Made by a program: the position numbers and the translations under genes | Assembly (NCBI RefSeq): GCF_000003815.2 | Contig: NC_049979.1 | Span: forward strand, 20,284,291 to 20,348,290 | Reading direction: 5' to 3' | DNA length: 64,000 nucleotides | Origin: Branchiostoma floridae | Taxonomy: Eukaryota > Chordata > Leptocardii > Amphioxiformes > Branchiostomatidae | Shown: piece after piece, positions 62,030 through 64,000 of the stretch | How the letters are laid out: the number at the start of each line of letters is the position of its first letter | Numbering within the stretch: position 1 is the stretch's first letter | The notes under the pieces: model-generated | Told to the model about the DNA's origin: nothing | The model's input: the letters and a program-made list of their open reading frames with translations, nothing else | The model's database searches: none

Positions 62030-62306
62030 CTGAGTTATACATGTACTAGTCAGTTGGCGTGCAGTCGAGTGGTCGTGCGACCTGGTATATTTGATGTGTT
62101 TTCTTACCTCCAAGTGACGTAGAAAATTCAATATTAGTTTCAGCATTTGTGTAGTTAAGAGCCATATAACGTTATCATATTAATCTGCGGAACATACATA
62201 TGATATACACAGAAAGTCTCGATGCTCAGCTGATATCGTTAATCACGTGGACTAAAGCTTGTGCGTAGATGTTTGTAACGTTAAGTGTTGGTCTTGCTCA
62301 GAGTGA

Positions 62307-62312
62307 AATAAA
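62307..62312 (+). promoter_or_regulatory. Poly(A) signal of the GBP-like gene
   Basis: AATAAA in GTGAAATAAAATAATC, 278 bases after the stop, the first canonical hexamer downstream. Confidence 0.5.
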
Positions 62313-62404
62313 ATAATCATGATGATAGACTCTTTCTTCCTCAGTAGTATAGATCTCCCTACCTTACACTTACACTGTATAGAAAAGTGGCAAAATTCAC
62401 TATT

Positions 62405-62438
<34 letters not shown>

Positions 62439-62859
62439 ACATCCTAATATAAGGAATCATTTATGGGTATCCTTTTTGTTGGCGTGTTAGAATATCTATT
62501 CGAAACATGAATTAAGTGACAAAACGTACACCTACCTAATTTCCTTCCAAACAGGTTGTTTCAGTTGTTCAGTGTTAGAACAATAAGTCATTACAAAACA
62601 AACAAGGAGACCTCATATCTCCATTACACAATCTGATTATGTAAGTGATTTCCACATTTATATAATCTATGTTTGGTTACGTACACATTTAGACAACTTG
62701 CACTGGTCACAATGTTGATTGTGCAATAATTTGATCAAGTATTTGAGTCCTACAATGGCAAACACTACACATATAGATTTCTTTCATTGTGTACATTTCT
62801 GTCTAAGCTACATACATGCCAAATATTACCTAAATTTGTCATTCCCTTGTCCAGTTATT
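62313..62859. other. Non-coding stretch with a (TA)n run
   Basis: No gene seen. A (TA)n microsatellite lies at about 62407-62436. The rest is AT-rich sequence without recognisable elements. Confidence 0.5.
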
Positions 62860-63245
62860 CTCCCTGGAATATTTTTAGAAAAATACCCCTGCAGTTCCAG
62901 AGCAACCTGCTAGGGGACCCAAACATGCACGACGCACATTTTGTATTCCTTACATCACAAGCTATCTGCCACAGAAAAATCAAAATCATAGCACATCCAG
63001 GTCAAAAGATACAAAAAATGGAATTTCTGCTGCAGTACCAAGGTCACATACCAGGGGGCCCAAAATTAAGTTTGACCTTCGTCTTCTCAACACATACCCA
63101 CATACCAAATATCATGGCAATGAAGCAAGAGGTTCTGGAGTTATGCCGTCCACAAATATCCAGAAACACAAACAAACACACACACAGACGTACACACAGA
63201 CAGACGCACCCAAAACTATATCTCCATTTTTCATGGAGATAACTA
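62860..63245 (+). repeat. Dispersed subunit repeat, copy e
   Basis: Contains two subunits (CTGCAGTTCC..GCAACCTGCTAGGGGACC and GCTGCAGTACCAAGG..CCAGGGGGCCC), TTTGACCTTCGTCTTCTC, CCCACATACCAAATATCA, GAGTTATGCC, a (CACACAGACA)n tract and a terminal hairpin ATCTCCATTTTTCATGGAGAT. Same orientation and order as copy c. Confidence 0.7.
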
Positions 63246-63629
63246 GCGTTTCACGACCTCATAAATTTGACAATACTATTTACGTATTATAATTACTCAG
63301 CCCGAAAAAAAACGTGTAGGGATGCCTATAAGAATGTCAGTGAATTGCAAATACCTCGGAACTGCTCATAGGAATAATCGGCTTTTGAACATAGTGCAAA
63401 GGGACAACAATCGGTACCGGTGCCGCTACTGAAATGGTAATATTTGTCATATATACATATGTATATCGAACGTTTCGTGCTGAGGTATGAGCATCCCCGC
63501 AACAAGAAATGGGTTTCCCCGCCAACCCTTGGCTGACCTCCTGTGCGGATAAATGATTTATCCCCTTGCCCTCTGGTTGAACTTGGCAGTAGGACAAAGG
63601 TTAACCAGACAATCCCCGGCACAACAAGT

Positions 63630-63743
63630 ATGGCTGGTGTAAGACGACTGCTGGGGGCTGTCGGAAAATCGTTAAGACAGGGAGTCAGTGAGGCATCTTC
63701 GAATCTTCCTTTCATTCAAACAACTTACGGATTCACCAAAAAG
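63630..63743 (+). CDS. First exon of an unrecognised gene (truncated by the window)
   Basis: ATG 63630 opens 38 codons (MAGVRRLLGAVGKSLRQGVS... ending YGFTKK) up to a consensus donor AAG|gtaggg at 63744. The N-terminus is basic, amphipathic and Ser/Ala-rich without acidic residues in the first 19, compatible with a mitochondrial targeting peptide; that is inference. I do not recognise the family. An in-frame upstream ATG at 63543 exists. No further exon could be recognised in the last 257 bases. Confidence 0.4.
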
Positions 63744-64000
63744 GTAGGGTACGTTGTTGTTGTCGCCATTGTACAGAACAACTATCTGGATAGATTTGGC
63801 GGGTCTGCTTGTTGGTTCCACTTCCTTAACCATTAAGTAAGTATATGATAACAAACCAAGGAGGCTCCATAATGTACACACTCTAGAGGTAGTCAAGCCG
63901 GCCATGCATGTGTGTACGTATTATCATGACCGTGAATACACATTGTAATGGTATCATAACACAGATAATGCAATTACGCAACACACATGTGTATCACATT

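Overview
The window reads as genomic DNA of an intron-rich invertebrate deuterostome, most probably a cephalochordate (amphioxus). That is inferred from the gene content, the many phase-1 domain exons and the crowd of short non-autonomous transposons; the sequence itself does not name the species. It contains one 100-base assembly gap and no rRNA, CRISPR array, operon or viral element that I can see.

Layout. (1) 0.1-9.8 kb: two four-exon genes for histamine N-methyltransferase-like enzymes, inverted and head to head (minus at 97-1898, plus at 7282-9791), separated by gene-poor, repeat-bearing DNA. (2) 12.7-25.4 kb: one long plus-strand gene, read here as 28 exons. It joins a signal peptide, a C-type lectin domain with a QPD sugar-binding motif, a run of EGF modules, a Cys-rich sushi-like module, an unclassified ~170-residue segment, a GCC2/GCC3-type module, thrombospondin type 3 repeats and the thrombospondin C-terminal domain. 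(3) 28.5-29.9 kb: a two-exon gene for a small Pro/Tyr-rich protein with a Cys-rich C-terminus (CYSTM-like). (4) 35.9-36.6 kb: a single-exon TMEM200-like membrane protein. (5) 41.7-53.7 kb: three minus-strand genes for small type I membrane proteins with one V-type immunoglobulin domain. Two of them are close paralogues that have lost both canonical Ig cysteines. (6) 55.4-62.0 kb: a 13-exon guanylate-binding-protein (GBP) GTPase of 700 residues ending in a polybasic stretch and the prenylation box CVIM. (7) 63.6 kb: the first exon of an unrecognised gene that runs off the window.

The coding exons of every multi-exon gene kept here add up to a whole number of codons with compatible splice phases. 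That is the main internal check on the models. The Ig cluster beside a GBP-family GTPase suggests an immune-flavoured neighbourhood, but that is inference only.

Mobile DNA is abundant and mostly non-autonomous: two hAT-type MITEs with intact 8-bp target duplications, a deleted mariner with ~36-bp inverted ends, several foldback elements, two LINE fragments, a tRNA-derived SINE-like piece, and at least five copies of a dispersed repeat built of degenerate subunits and ending in a hairpin.
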